From Nemophila menziesii (taxonomy: Eukaryota > Streptophyta > Magnoliopsida > Boraginales > Hydrophyllaceae), in the NCBI GenBank assembly GCA_029959085.1, contig JARWIR010000023.1, positions 6,213,860-6,277,859 of the forward strand: a stretch of 64,000 bases of DNA, written 5' to 3'. The notes beneath the pieces are model-generated. The model was not told where the DNA came from. It did no database searches and saw nothing but the letters and a program-made list of their open reading frames with translations. The first letter of the stretch is position 1. Every line of letters starts with the position of its first letter. This document shows positions 1-11,896 of this stretch, piece after piece. Position numbers and translations under genes: made by a program.

Positions 1-1200
1 TAGCTAACCCAATAATCGCGTCGCTAATCGGTTTATCATCTAGAAGTCTGGGGAGACAACAAACAAAAAGATACTGCATCATAACATGACAATCATGCGA
101 TTTCATTCCAATGATCTTCCCTGTATCGACTTGAACGTTATTCCTCATACTAGACGCGAAGCCATCGGGAAACCTCTGTGCCTGTAACCACTCAAGAAAA
201 ATCTCCCTCTTCTCCGCTGACAACGTATACTTTCCCCGTTTTAGAATCGTTTTAGGTCCTCTTGATGTCAACCACAACTCTTTTCTGATTTTCATAGCCT
301 CAAGATCCTGTCGCGCCTTAACGTTATCTTTGTTTACTTTCCCATCAAGTGCTGTAACTGTACCGAGATGAGCATTACACACATTTTTCTCGCAATGCAT
401 TACACTGATGTTATGTTTTAACACATTTTTCGAGCAATAAGGTAAACGATAGAAAATACTCTTTTTCTTCCAGTTGGTCTCGTGAGGACTTGGAGTCTTC
501 GTCACCTTGCCCACAAAATCCTTGTGTTTACCGGGAAACACAATGGGAAGGCCATCTAACTATGTCTGAATACTAGCTGGACTATGTTTCCTCAGTGGGC
601 CACTATGATTGGGTTTCAGGTACAAAACATTTTCTTTTCTAAACCGATGTCCGGTAGGTAACCAACGTCTATGGTCAAAGTAAACCACACCTTTTTTCAC
701 CTTCAATGACGGAGTAGAATCCATGCATTCTGGGCAAGCTATGTAACCTTGACCCGACCATCCTGATGTGTATGACCGAGAAGGGAAATCATTGGTCGTG
801 GACAACAGACAAACCTTCATAGTGAACTCTTTCTTTGTATGGGCATCATATGTAAGGATCCCATTACCCCACAACTCGTCCAACTCATCTATCATAGGGC
901 TGAGGTAAACATCCATGTCCTTACCAGGTGAACGAGGACCCAGAAAACAAACAAAGCTGAAATGTGGTTTCCTTCATGCATACCCACGGTGGAAAGTTAT
1001 AGACGGTTAATATGACAGACCACATGTTGTACGAGTTGTTCTGCATAGAGAAAGGACAAAAACCATCGATACCGAGACCCAAATATACATTATGAGGTTC
1101 GCTAGCAAACTCAGGATTTAGCGCTGCAAATCTCTTCCAACTCTCACCATTAACCGGATGACGCAACATATCTGGATCGACACTCTTTCCGGTATGGTGC
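1..1200 (-). pseudogene. CACTA transposase (tnp2 type), core part
   Basis: This continues the transposase beyond the solo LTR. Visible blocks are LRHPVNGESWKRF, GLGIDGFCPFSMQNN, a frame change near 935-950, then GPRSPGKDMDVYLSPMIDEL, SYTSGWSGQGYIACPECMD and HNISVMHCEKNVC. All of these are typical of the tnp2 family (PF02992). The reading runs to the window edge with DDKPISDAIIGLA. The frame change in the QLCL-FLGPRSP region is visible by comparison with the homologue at 21560-21610, which reads through. The protein would cut and join the element ends. It is inactivated here by the frameshift and the LTR insertion. Confidence 0.88.
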
Positions 1201-2701
1201 TGGTGTGGCCTAAGGTGTGATAAAAAGATGTATAAAATAAGTGCAAATAAACACCCTAAGCTAACACGGTACCGCAAGTATTACAGGACGTATGCAAGTT
1301 TTAATGATAAGAAGATTCGTTCCTCAGGGACTGGCGAAAGTTAGAGAGAACTTATGCAACTTATCAATTGCAGATATTAAAGATAGATAATAATACGCAA
1401 GTAGAAAGAAGAGAAAGATAGATATTTGTTTGGTTTTTCAATAAATAAACTAAACTAATAAACTAAAGACAATAAAACAAATAAAAGAAAAGAAAAGAAT
1501 ATAGTATGAAAGTCTAGCTTGAGTTATTAGCATGCAATCGCCACTAGTTTTGCCGTTCTAAACATGTAAGGGTAAATTATGTAGTATTTCCCTAATCGGT
1601 CCCAATATGCTATCGGTAGTTTTAAATAGGATTTACCTGTGTCAATAAGGCTTCCTAAGCAAACTTTTCCTGTAATTGGTAAAGAGTCACAAGACTCAAC
1701 CATAGTGATTATCTAGCTAGGTTGGGTTGTCAGATCAGACCTAATACTAGACGTTATGTGCTAACCATGCAATTAAACACCGTTGTCAATGGTGACCTAA
1801 TTACTAGATGGTAATTCTATATGGACGCGCATCCACAAGAACACAGAATATAAATCCAAACACATAAATAGGGAATAAAAACTATAATTCAATTTAAAAC
1901 ATTAAGTTCCCAAATTAGATAGATGTCAATCAAAACTAGGGTTCATACATATATGCTAAACACTCAAACTATAAAGAATTAATTCATACAAAGAAAAGAA
2001 GAGAAAAGAGTTACAGAATCAAAGGTAGAAGAAGACATATGGTGTTCTGCTCCTTCCAGACTTCTCCTCTTGTGTTGCAGCTTCCTCTTGGCCTTAAGGT
2101 CTGGCCAAGGATGATTTTAGAGTGTTAAGAGGCTGTATTTATAGGGTATAGGTTGACCTAATTCGTTTCTTGGAGATAACTTCAAGTAATGGACTCCTAG
2201 CCCAACTCAAATTCGTAAGGAAAACACTGATGCGTTGTTTTGAGTGTATCTTCTTCGTTATTGGTCGGATTGAGCTCCATAAGATACCAAAAGAATCGCA
2301 ACAGAATTATTTTGACCCTTATGAAGGAAATTACCAAATTCGGCCTATTTCTTAGGTAAAAACACCAATCTTTGGACGTGTACTGCAGAATCCCAGATTT
2401 AGGCAGCTTTTCCTTTTCCTATTTGAACTCAGTTTCCTTCTATCTCCAATTTCCATGCATATCTCTTTCCATAAGTTGTAATATTTGACTTGGACTCTAA
2501 TTAATCTCCATAATTATCTTTAAAGCTTCACACTAAATAAACAATTAAACCCAATATGCTCTAAAAATATTATGTTTACTAAATCAAGACTCAAAATAGG
2601 AAAGTGCACTAAATTGAGCTAGAATCAACATATAAACTAATAAATAAGCCTAAAATGATGTCTCTGAAGTATATTATATTATCACAAATGAGGAGACATC
2701 A
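1201..2701 (-). mobile_element. Solo LTR of Athila-like retrotransposon
   Basis: The 1501-bp sequence starts TGGTGTGGCC and ends GGAGACATCA on plus, so on minus it has proper TG...CA ends. It is flanked by a perfect 5-bp target duplication GGTGC (1196-1200 and 2702-2706). It closely matches the LTRs at 34523-36096 and 50622-52197. No primer-binding site or polypurine tract adjoins it, so it is the product of LTR-LTR recombination. It lies inside the CACTA transposase gene. Confidence 0.92.
2136..2143 (-). promoter_or_regulatory. TATA box of the solo LTR
   Basis: TATAAATA on minus, at the position equivalent to the TATA boxes in all the related LTRs (for example 35521-35528, 40264-40271 and 48689-48696). 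Confidence 0.5.
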
Positions 2702-2706
2702 GGTGC

Positions 2707-3525
2707 CATATCATGTCTTCAGCGGTGTGCTTCGAAGCGTATAGTCGCTGTAATCTGGGAGCAATCGGAAAGTAACGAAGCTTCTTATGTGGTACTTTGA
2801 TACCCTTCTTTGGGTCCCATCTAGACTAGCTACAAACTGGACACTTGTCGAGGTCTTTATTCTCTTTGTAAAAAATGGCACAATCGTTCCAACAAACATC
2901 GATAGTAATATACCCCATACCCAAACTTTTCAACTTCTTGTTGCATGCATCATTAGAATCGGGCAAAGTGTGAGTTTTGGGCAAAATACGACCAACCAAC
3001 TCCATTAGCTCGGTGAATGACGTGTTAGTCCACTTGTTCTTTACTTTTACGTGCATAAGCTTGGCAATGAAGTTCAATGAACTCATCGCTGTACAACCTG
3101 GATATAATTCTGTCTCCAATTCGTCAAACAGTTTTTCGAAACTGCTACGACTTGGAATTTCTGTGTCTCTCATCTCGGTGTCACCCTGATGTCCGCCAAC
3201 ATCGTTACTGTGTCTCAAATCGTCACAAACCTCAGCCATTTCATTAACTATTCGGAATAGAATTTTCTTCGGGAATGACCAACTGCTCACTGTGTTTTAT
3301 CCAAACCCAATACGACTTCATAATCCCATTGTTAAAAAGGTGGCCCCTAACCATCTGAGTGGGTAATCGGCGATAATTTTTACAATAGTTACACGGGCAA
3401 TAAAGAAGATCTCTATAATCTTTTTGTTGTTGTGCATATGTGATAAAATCCATGACCCCCAAAACATATTCTGGGTTGAAATAATCCGTCTCATCGATCC
3501 AACTCTTATCCAAAACCGAAGCCAT
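2707..3525 (-). pseudogene. CACTA transposase (tnp2 type), N-terminal part
   Basis: Translation from the ATG at 3525 begins MASVLDKSWID and gives a transposase-associated domain with the cysteine signature CPCNYCKNYRRLP. A frame change near 3250-3290 follows. The second reading frame (3290-2826) covers the acidic linker and the start of the tnp2 domain, with ELETELYPGC, KWTNTSFTEL and the cysteine pair CPVCS. A further frame change near 2826 leads to KKLRYFPIAPRLQRLY-like sequence up to the solo LTR. A plant tnp2 transposase normally exceeds 700 residues, so this is about a third of one. Start choice is supported by the matching ATG at 57356 in the other family member. Not functional as it stands. 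Confidence 0.85.
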
Positions 3526-4244
3526 CTCTTAACAACAATTTTAGATAACTAGACAACTACATTCATATGAAAATAAAATAAATAATTATTACAACCCAAT
3601 TAATAAAATGAATAAAAATTACAACACAATGAATAATGATAATACAAATTACTAACCAATAAATAATTAAAATTACAACAAAATAAATAAATAAAACACA
3701 ATAAATACATAAACAATTTCATATAACTAATTACACAAATACAAAAATATATGAAAACATCATAGAAATAAATGAATGATTGCATGATTTACACTTAATA
3801 ATTAACTATACAATCAAAAAATATACATATTCATAACTTATAGCAACTAATACACAAATCAAAATCCATGCATAAAAAAAATTAAAAAGTTTGAAATTTA
3901 AAGAAAATACCTTGCTTTGGTGGGAGAAATTGGAGATTGATGATGAAGTCCCACCTTGATAATGTATTACTTAACCTAATCACATAATATTGCAAGAATT
4001 ACACACAATATGATAATAAAAAAATATATATAAGACTTTCAAGAAATTACCTAATATTTGTGGATGAAATTGTGTATTGAGGTTGACCAACCTTGATTGT
4101 AAGCTTGAAAATGGTGAAAGATGAATTGGAGAAGGTATTGCAAAAAATTTGAATGAGTTTGATTGAAGTTTTTCAGAGAAATTGGGGGGAAAAGTGGGGT
4201 TTAAGGTTTTCAAGTGATAAAAATACAGTCTGTCCAGAATATAA

Positions 4245-4554
4245 ATGTTTTTTTTACCGACGAACAGACATGTCGTCGGTAAACAAGCCACAATCGTCGC
4301 TAAAAGGTCCTAATGCCGATGACAATTGTGTTGTCGCTAATTTACCGACGACAATTCGAAACAAAAAAAATAAAAAAGTAAAAAATATATAGCGACGACG
4401 TTTTGACTATTTACCTACGAGTAGCTATCGCCGGTGAGTTAACGACGAGAGATCTCGCCGGTAAATATCTGTCGTCGGTAAATTTCACAATTTACCGATG
4501 ATTGTGCATGTCGTCGGTAAGCTGTCGTGGGTAAATACCCGATCTGTAGTAGTG
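4245..4554. repeat. CACTA family A terminus and subterminal motif array
   Basis: Many direct and inverted copies of ACCGACGAC / GTCGTCGGTAAA flank the terminus CACTACTACAG. Such arrays are the expected binding sites of the second CACTA protein (TnpA-like). The same motif recurs at 17322-17657, 56460-56700 and 63147-63170. Confidence 0.8.
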
Positions 4555-4561
4555 TCTCTTT

Positions 4562-5429
4562 TGATATGAAAGACCAGGAGGAAGGGAAAGCATTCTAGGG
4601 ATATTCTCAGAAGAATGCTTAAGGAATGTGAAGTGCAAAAGATTTTATTAAGATGTCGATAAATAAGGATCTAAGAACACATACATACATATACCCACAT
4701 ACATATACACACGTGTTTGTGTGTGTGATGATATTGAAACAAAGAAAGGTGATTGTTATTATAGAAAATATATGGGTTATTATATTTTTGGTTTTGTGAA
4801 GTGTTGATTCTTTAGTCAAGTTATTTGACATGATGTTGGAACCCTTATTTGACAATATGTTGGAAGCCTGGTGACGTGGTACGCGTTTAGCCTTCGGATC
4901 TCATTCTATTTTGATGCCCCACATTTGTCCTCATTGTTTGTTTTAGATAAAAGCATAAGTCATTGACCGAAGTTAGACTTAGTTCATTTTCTTCTTTTGA
5001 AAGCCGTGGATCTTCACTTTCTCCTCTCTCCAAACAACCCTAGTTCTTCCGAAACCTTTAGTTTCGGAACTTAGCTGTAGAATCGTGGTAGATTTAGCCT
5101 CTATATTATTATATCTTTTTTAATAAGTAAGAATCATACTGATTCATTACTAGATAACCTTATACACATCTGTTAGGTTAGAGATTTCTGAGTTGAGATA
5201 TATTTCGTTCGATTAAAGTTGTGTAATAGTTACATTGGAACTGAAGCTTGTAACCTTGTGGCATTATAGTGACTGAGATACTCTCATTGGATTTCAACGT
5301 GGATGTAGGTTATTTTTGGTTGAACCACGATAAACCTTGGTGTTCTTCATCTTTTTGCACTTTCTTGTTATATTTCTTTAAACCAAAACTGTTTTCAAAA
5401 CTTAGATCTTCAAAGAGGTTTCTACAACA
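4562..5429 (+). repeat. Ty1/copia 5' LTR (start approximate)
   Basis: The 3' boundary is well placed: ...CTACAACA is followed at once by a primer-binding-site-like GTGATATCAGAGCT. The start is placed at the TG at 4562, 8 bp from the CACTA end, and is less certain. A 7-bp inverted repeat (CCGAAAC/GTTTCGG) lies at about 5049-5068. Confidence 0.55.
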
Positions 5430-5430
5430 G

Positions 5431-5444
5431 TGATATCAGAGCTT
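5431..5444 (+). promoter_or_regulatory. Copia primer-binding site
   Basis: TGATATCAGAGCT is one base off the canonical plant copia site TGGTATCAGAGC, which pairs with initiator tRNA-Met. It sits directly behind the LTR end. Confidence 0.7.
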
Positions 5445-5657
5445 TATATAAACCTTTTTCGGTTATTTTGCCGTTTTTGATTTGGTTTTCAAAAGTCTTG
5501 GGTCTTTTAGATATGGTTTTCTTTAACGCGAGGGTTTATCAGTGTTTTTTGATTTCTTGGAGATCCTAGGGTTTCCAAAATCAAAACTAGGGTTTAACGT
5601 TTATTAAAGCTGTTTAAGGGGGTTTCTTTAAATTTTTCTGTTCTTAACTAATATGCT

Positions 5658-6179
5658 ATGATGACAATGTCAACTCGTATTGATGTGTCGGTATTCGATG
5701 GAAAAATGGATTTCTGTGTTTGGCAGAAAAAGATGAGAGTCTTACTATTTCATCATAAATTTGGAAGTGCATTAATAGAGGACATTAAATATTGGCGTGA
5801 AGGTGACCTCGAGAATGAAGCATCAATAAACAAAGAAGCTTATAATATCTTGTTCTTAAATCTATCCGACTCAGTCATTCAGCCGGTTGATGGTGCTGAA
5901 ACAGCTCTTGAGTTGTGTGGTAAACTCGAAACTCTTTATGCTACTAAATTTGTCCCTAATCTTGCTTTCTTGAAAGGTCCTTTGTTTAACTATAAGATGG
6001 ATAGTTCTAAGTCTATTGATGAGAATCTAGATCAATTTACTAAGATGTGTCTTGTGCTTAAGGGTACTTCTATGGCTTTAGATGATACTAGTAAATGTAT
6101 GATCATGTTAAATGATATTCCTGAATCTTTTCAAGTTGTTAAAGATGTGTTTCAATATGCCACTACTGTCCCTGAATAA
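5658..6179 (+). CDS. Copia Gag polyprotein, N-terminal (UBN2-like)
   Basis: This 173-residue open frame starts MMTMSTRIDVSVFDGKMDF and contains the copia Gag signature: the W of FCVWQKKMRVLL, LELCGKLETLYATKF and the hydrophobic repeat around FLKGPLFNYKM. It would form the capsid of the retrotransposon particle. The frame is closed by TAA at 6177. The reading continues in the same sense after it into the zinc-knuckle segment, so the stop is a nonsense mutation rather than the natural end. The ATG at 5658 or the one 3 bases later could be used. Confidence 0.8.
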   Translation: MMTMSTRIDVSVFDGKMDFCVWQKKMRVLLFHHKFGSALIEDIKYWREGDLENEASINKEAYNILFLNLSDSVIQPVDGAETALELCGKLETLYATKFVPNLAFLKGPLFNYKMDSSKSIDENLDQFTKMCLVLKGTSMALDDTSKCMIMLNDIPESFQVVKDVFQYATTVPE

Positions 6180-6559
6180 GATGAAGTTGTTATTTCTTTA
6201 AAGACTAGAGAAAATGAACTTAAATCCCTTAAAAGATCAGGTGCAAATATGTTTGTAAAACCTAGAACAGATATTACACTTAGTAATGACTTAGCCAAAA
6301 ACAAAAAAGGAAATAAATCCACTAGTTTTAAAAATAAGGAAACCAGGAACTGTTTTCATTGTGGGAAAGCTGGACATCTGAAAAATAATTGTTTCAAATT
6401 GAAAAAACAAACTGAATCCTAGTGCTAATGAGTCTAATATTGCTAGTATGCTTGGGACTGAAGATGATGTATATGAAGTACTGAGTGTCACTAATTTGTC
6501 TGGACATGCTAGTTGGATACTTGACTCTGGTTGTACCTTTCACATGTGCCCTATACGGG
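6180..6559 (+). pseudogene. Copia Gag zinc knuckle and start of protease
   Basis: After the stop the frame reads a lysine-rich linker and the zinc knuckle CFHCGKAGHLKNNC, a perfect CX2CX4HX4C nucleic-acid-binding motif. Shortly beyond is the protease active site in WILDSGCTFHMCP. The reading is cut at 6559 by the Athila-like insertion. A frame change lies between knuckle and protease. Confidence 0.82.
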
Positions 6560-8151
6560 TGGTTCTTTGTGTGTTATAAAATAAAATGCAAACAAGGATA
6601 AGAGAACCACAACTGCAAGTGTACAGTTGTCCCAAGTAATATATGTGATAAAACAGATTCGTTCTCAAGGACGGATTGGTTGACTCTAATGCTTATCGAA
6701 TAGTGATTAATTGCACTTGAAAGTAAGTAAATGATTTTAAGATTGTTTGTTTTGGTTTTCTATAATTAAGACAATTAATTAAAATACTAAATTAAAACGA
6801 ATATTAAAATAAACGCAAGTAAATAAAATAGCCAGACGCAAGGTATGAAAGGTAGTACTTGAGAGACGCAGGGATTTCACCTAACTCTATTCATTCCATG
6901 TTTTGTTTAAGGGACAATTCAGTAAATAGTAATGGTCGGGATTTGGGATTCTCCTTACCCCCGTCAGGGTGGACTAAGGAGCTATTCTTAGGTGCTACAA
7001 ACCCCGTCAAGGTGATTATAGTCCACCTTCGAATGATTAAGTTCTTATTGCCCAATAGGCCATAGGATTAATTAAGCTCGTCAAAGTCATTAATTTCTAT
7101 CCTACATTCATTAATTAGTTCCATACCTAGACCCCTCGTCAAGGTGATCCATTCGCCACTAAATGGAATAGACTAAGTATTAAGTCCTATTGTTGAGTCG
7201 CGAGTTCAATAATAGTAAATAAATTCAAATTAAAGATAAATACTAATTACCCAATTTGATTTCAATTATTATAATCCCAAATTCAGACACATGAAATGAA
7301 ATAGAATTGGGATTAACCCATTATGAGTTCTCAAGCACTTATTAAATTTAGCTCATACTAATAGGAAAAACTAAGAAATTAAAATAAAAGGAATTCATAA
7401 TTGTTTTACAGAAAAAAAAATAGAAGAACCTAATTACGGAGTTGAATTGGCTGAGAATTGGAGATGTTGATAATCTCCAGCTCTTGGCTTCTTCTCTTCC
7501 TTGCTCTAGCTTCTTCTCTGGTGTTCTGACTTCTTTCTTTTCTTTTCTTAAGCGTATGAATTGTGTGTCAAAAATAAGAGTCTAAAGCCTATTTATAATA
7601 TGAAATTCAGACTATGGATTTTCTAAAGGATTAAATGAAAATTAGAGAAGCCCAAGTCCATTAATTAAGCCCAAATCCCGTAACTGCTTCACCACCTCCA
7701 CTAAATCAGCTATAACAGGCTCGTTTCAACTCGGAATGACTCCATTCCATTTTTTAAATTTCCGTAACTCAATGGGGAACAAATCATCTTCACAAGTCAG
7801 AGGCTGAATCCACTATTAGATTACTCGAAATCAGCAATCATTATCAACTTTCCAGATTTGTAGCTTGAAATTTGTTAATTCTTTCGGGATATTTCTTCTT
7901 GCTTTGACTTTATTACAAGATCTTTGACTTTATTCTTGGATTCCTATCCTAGCTAGTATTCAAAACCTACAAACTTTTCACTAAAAATAACAATATTACG
8001 CGTAAAAGTTTAATAAATGAAAAATACTAGAATTAAAAGAGGAAAATTGATTTATTGCATATTTACACCAAAAGTTTATATAAATAGTCGAATAAACACA
8101 AAAAATGATGTCTCCAAAGGGCATAAAATTAGAACATTTAGGGAGACATCA
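6560..8151 (-). repeat. 3' LTR of Athila-like element 1
   Basis: Begins TGGTTCTTTG and ends GGAGACATCA on plus. It is paired with 14829-16400. The 46-bp terminal inverted-repeat block is 8106-8151 and the TATA box (TATAAATA on minus) is at 7590-7597. Confidence 0.9.
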
Positions 8152-8164
8152 TGACCCCCAACTC
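8152..8164 (-). promoter_or_regulatory. Polypurine tract of element 1
   Basis: GAGTTGGGGGTCA on minus directly abuts the LTR, the expected plus-strand DNA priming site. The same sequence, with at most one change, sits at 36097-36109 and 40840-40852. Confidence 0.75.
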
Positions 8165-9560
8165 AAACCTTTGTCGTCCCGACAAAGCAAAACTAAAAAC
8201 AAGGAGAATGAAGTAGATGCAAGAGAAAATAAAAGCTAGTAAATACACCCTAAAGCAATTCTTAAAATAAATCTCATATAGCAGACATTAAGAAATAACA
8301 TACACATACACTAATCATGCAACATCAAACACAAATAATTTCAATCATAAAATTAACTTCGCAATGCTAGAAGGTTACACTTGTACTTATTTCAATATGA
8401 TGGCTATAGGTTGTTCCTCGATCCTTACTCGCTTTGAACGCTCCACTTAGTATAATACCTATTAACTTACCATGTACCTAGGAATCAAGAGGACTTTACG
8501 GTTTTAGCGTAGGCTTAGAGACGGTGTGGTATGTATAATTGGTAAATTTGAAGTGAGCTTTTGGCTCTCTCCTCACTTACCATCAACAACTGTCCACAAG
8601 CTTTAGTTTACACTCATATAATGTTCTCACTCAACTAATTTGATGCACTAAATTAGCATCCCCAAGTTAACCCAATCTATACTAAGATGATTTCCAGAAA
8701 CTTCCACTTTGCCGGGTATTTTATTCTTTTTTTTTCATAACTTATTTTTTGTACAAGCGTTGACCGGGTTCCCGGTTAGCTACTGTATTGACTTTTCGAT
8801 TTTTTTCATATATCCCAGCAAAGGGTTACAAATAATAATATCATCTGAATTTTTGTGCCTCAATACAAACACATAAGTTCCCACCCAATGAAATTTCCCA
8901 AACGTGGACCCTCCACCCCAAACTCAAGCTCGAGATAGGTCTCAGGATTGTGATTCAAGTGCGGGTCATTTAGTCATTCCTAACAAACTAAGGGGATATG
9001 GGCTTATATCGTGGCGAAAAGATAAAAGGCTTAAGACTCAAATTGGGCTAAAACGGATAAAATTAATATAAGGGATAGAAGGCTAAAAAGGTCACAAATG
9101 GCTAACAAAGAACTGCCCCTATCATTTTCCTAGTTTCATAGTTTGTCTCTAGTTCGTATCTAAGTGGGTTCTCTACTAATTAGGATCTCGTATTCTACAC
9201 ACCAAACATATTCCTTACGTACAAGCTTACTTCATTTGCATTGTTCATTAATTCTTCCTATCAATTACATATGTTTGCATGCAATTAAAGTGCGTTTTAT
9301 ATTATTCCCTAAAGTCCACTATTTACTATCATAGATTCATCAAAAGTATGCTTAAAAGGGACATTTAAAAACTTCTACACTCAAACACAACTCCTAATTA
9401 TTTTATTGAAAGAAATTAAAACACATAACACATAAAAACTGGGATGAGGCAACGAAACCCACCCCAAACTAAAAAATGAGCCGTGTCCCCACGACTCGAA
9501 AAGACGCAAAGCAATTAAACTAATCTACACTAAACGCGAAAGGAATAGAAAACGTATCTT
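8165..9560 (-). other. 3' noncoding region of element 1 with conserved hairpin blocks
   Basis: There is no open frame of note. Blocks shared with the corresponding regions at 36110-37620 and 40853-42460 include a 26-bp block at 8552-8577 with arms AGTGAG/CTCACT, and an inverted repeat CTTTGCCGGG (8707-8716) / CCCAGCAAAG (8814-8823). Polypurine-like motifs on minus lie near 8914 and 9460. Conservation across diverged elements suggests RNA-level function. Confidence 0.65.
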
Positions 9561-10865
9561 AACCAGCGCGTGGCTGGTCATCGGTGTTGCGTCCATGGAC
9601 TTAATCCTTCGTAAGTAATCCATAGGTGGCGTGTTGAATAGTGCTCACCCCAAGTAGCATGTTTCGGATAAGGACTCTTTTGTAACGCTTCCTAAAGTAG
9701 CAATCATATTATATTGATTCTCTTCCAACACCTTAATTTTCGATTCCAACTCGTTATCGGATTGTACCTTCTTCTTTTGAGGAGGAGCTCTAGGAGTCCT
9801 TACGGCTTATGTGGCTTCATAATGAGCATTCAGAATCGAAATTAAAGACATTTTTTCCCCAACTACGGAAGGTTCAGCTTCTTCACACCTACGCGGGATT
9901 TTAGCGTCTAAACACAAGGTGGTAATGGTACAAGGAAATTTGAGATTTTGCTGGGTAGTAGGGGTTTTCTCGAACTCCATAATATTGTCATAAAGCACAC
10001 GAGCCACATCCAAATGTTTGTTCTCAATAATACACTTGATGAATATAATATGCTCCTTTTTCAATTCCGAACTGTGTGTTATACCAAAGAAGGTAGGGAT
10101 TATGAAACAGCAGAAAACCTTAGCACAAGGCAACAAATTGCTGTTATAAATCTATCCATGATAACGTTCTCATGCGAGAATTGGGCGGGTCCCATGAATA
10201 AGCACTTTTCCCCAAAGAGTTTCAAAAGTGAATGAAGGATCGGTAAGGGTTTCTTGGAAGGGGCCAGGACCAGTAAAGTTGGCAAGCTTCAACGATTTCC
10301 GAATGAGCTCAATAGAGAGAGGTATTACCTTTTTGCGTACAATAATTGCTTCTTTTGAAAAAGCTTGTCCCTCGTAAAAATCACGCACCAAGGTAGGAAT
10401 ATATTCAAGTTTTCTTTCTCTCAACTCTTCCCACCCAAACTTATCACAAGTAATTGCATAATCCTTAAAAGCACTGTTCATAATACCCTTTGGAAGACCC
10501 TTCTCAACACCAAATTTCAACTAATTAATTCTGTCATGAACCTGATCATTCCAAGTCATAGCAACTCTCTTCGGTTTCCGAGCACACATATTTCTTTGTG
10601 TGGATCTTTGTTCTTGAACGGGTGCTTGCGGAATTTCTTCTTCAGACGCTTCCTCACTTTCTGGTTCATCAATTAATCTACTTTTCTTAGGATTAGCCTT
10701 AATCAAATTCTCTTTCCTTTTGGGAGCAGCTGGGATTTTTTCAGTCTTGCGTTTGGAACACGGATCAGGAATCTCAGTCGCTTGTTCTAGAGTAGTACCA
10801 ACAGTGTTTCTGTTTCTTGGAAAGTTCCTTCGATAAGTGCACATTGAATCGGTTCTGTTAGTCAT
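9560..10865 (-). pseudogene. ORF3 in env position (putative plant transposon protein domain)
   Basis: Starts at the ATG at 10865 with MTNRT, the same start as ORF3 of the element at 39306-49263. It begins with a lysine- and glutamate-rich tail of about 110 residues. The domain has LVRDFYEG...VRKKVIPLSIELIRKSL and, after frame breaks, FIKCIIENKHLDVARVLYDNI and LKFPCTITTLC. This pattern matches the Pfam 'putative plant transposon protein' family (PF20167, recalled from memory). A stop near 10520 and another near 10168 break it. Its function is unknown; no signal peptide or membrane segment is visible, so an envelope role is not supported. Confidence 0.65.
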
Positions 10866-11224
10866 CTCGTTTCACCCCAAACTCAAAACTTCAAATAGTG
10901 AAAAGCTAGAGAAAAACTTAGAACTTTGATGTTTTGAGGTTTAATACTTGAAGAATATTGTGAGATATGAGATGGGTAGAGGCTAATTATTGTGAATTAA
11001 GAAGAAATTGGGTTTAATTTGATGCTAGGAAGAAAATAAATTCTAGGAAAAAAGTGGGAATTTGATGGTGTTTTGGAAAAGAGGTGAGTTGATTGTGTGT
11101 TTTCTTGAGGAAAGAGGGCTTGATTTTATGATTATATAGTGTTTTGATGATGATTTTTGGAGTAGGTGGAGGCTAGGATTCGTAGTAAGAGGCTAGCTTG
11201 GGAAAGAAGGCAAAAATATAGGGT

Positions 11225-11675
11225 TTTAACCCTTGAAATCGCCAATCACAGTAGCTGACCGGGTACCCGGTGGCTGACCGGGTTCCCGGTTCGCGTCGCT
11301 GTGTCGGCGCGAAATAAATTAGGGAAACTTTTTTTTACCTCAGACGCAAGCCACCTTGAGTCATACTTGACGCACTAACCATAGAATCCATCTTCGTTGA
11401 CCGGATACCCGGTCAGCCACCGGATACCCGGTGGGCATCGCTGGCGCAACCTCAGACGCAGTCTCTTGCGTCAAACTTGGCGCACTAACCAGAAAATTCC
11501 ACCTTCTTGATCGGGTACCCGGTCAACCACCGGGTTCCCGGTGGGCTCTTGCTGGCGCAAACGTGGACGCAGCGACCTGCGTCAAACTGGACACACTAAC
11601 CAGAAGTTTGGGGGGTCTTGAGCGCAGTCACCGGGTACCCGGTCAGCCACCGGGTTCCTGGTGAGCTCCTGTCTT
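11225..11675. repeat. GC-rich array of paired palindromes (element 1)
   Basis: About four units of 110-140 bp. Each has an exact or near-exact palindrome CCGGGTACCCGG followed within a few bases by CACCGGGTTCCCGGTG, plus GACGCA...TGCGTC arms. Sites begin near 11259, 11402, 11510 and 11631. GC content is far above the surroundings. It lies between the Gag/PR/tail stop and the ORF3 start. Confidence 0.85.
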
Positions 11676-11896
11676 CGAACCCAAATTTCTTCGTTTTTTA
11701 TCTTTTCTACCCCAAACTCATGGCCTTTTTACCCATTAAATCATCAAAAACAACTACGCTTCCTCATTTCTTAATAACAAACACTAATTTAAACGAATCT
11801 ATCTAATTTTCACTACGAAAAATAAAAGACTTAAACTAATATACAATTAATTGGCTTTTGTTTAACATCGTTCAGCTCGACGGGTTACCTTATGCA

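Larger units (their letters stand above)
1..4554 (-). mobile_element. CACTA (En/Spm) element, family A, truncated by window edge
   Basis: The element ends at 4554 in the inverted terminus CACTACTACAGATCGGGT (read on minus). About 300 bp of subterminal DNA follows with many copies of GTCGTCGGTAAA-like motifs, then a minus-strand transposase. The other terminus lies left of the window. The gene is split by a solo LTR at 1201-2701. The terminus closely matches that of the element starting at 56438, so both belong to one family. The region 3526-4240 is AT-rich and serves as the 5' noncoding region of the transposase; nothing else was recognised there. Confidence 0.9.

Noticed and set aside
4619..4855. 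78-codon open frame on minus
   Set aside because: Lies in the copia LTR over a CACATA-type simple repeat; no motif.
6550..6560. Clean target duplication for element 1
   Set aside because: Left ACGGG and right CATAC do not match; only a displaced partial match (TATAC/CATAC) exists.
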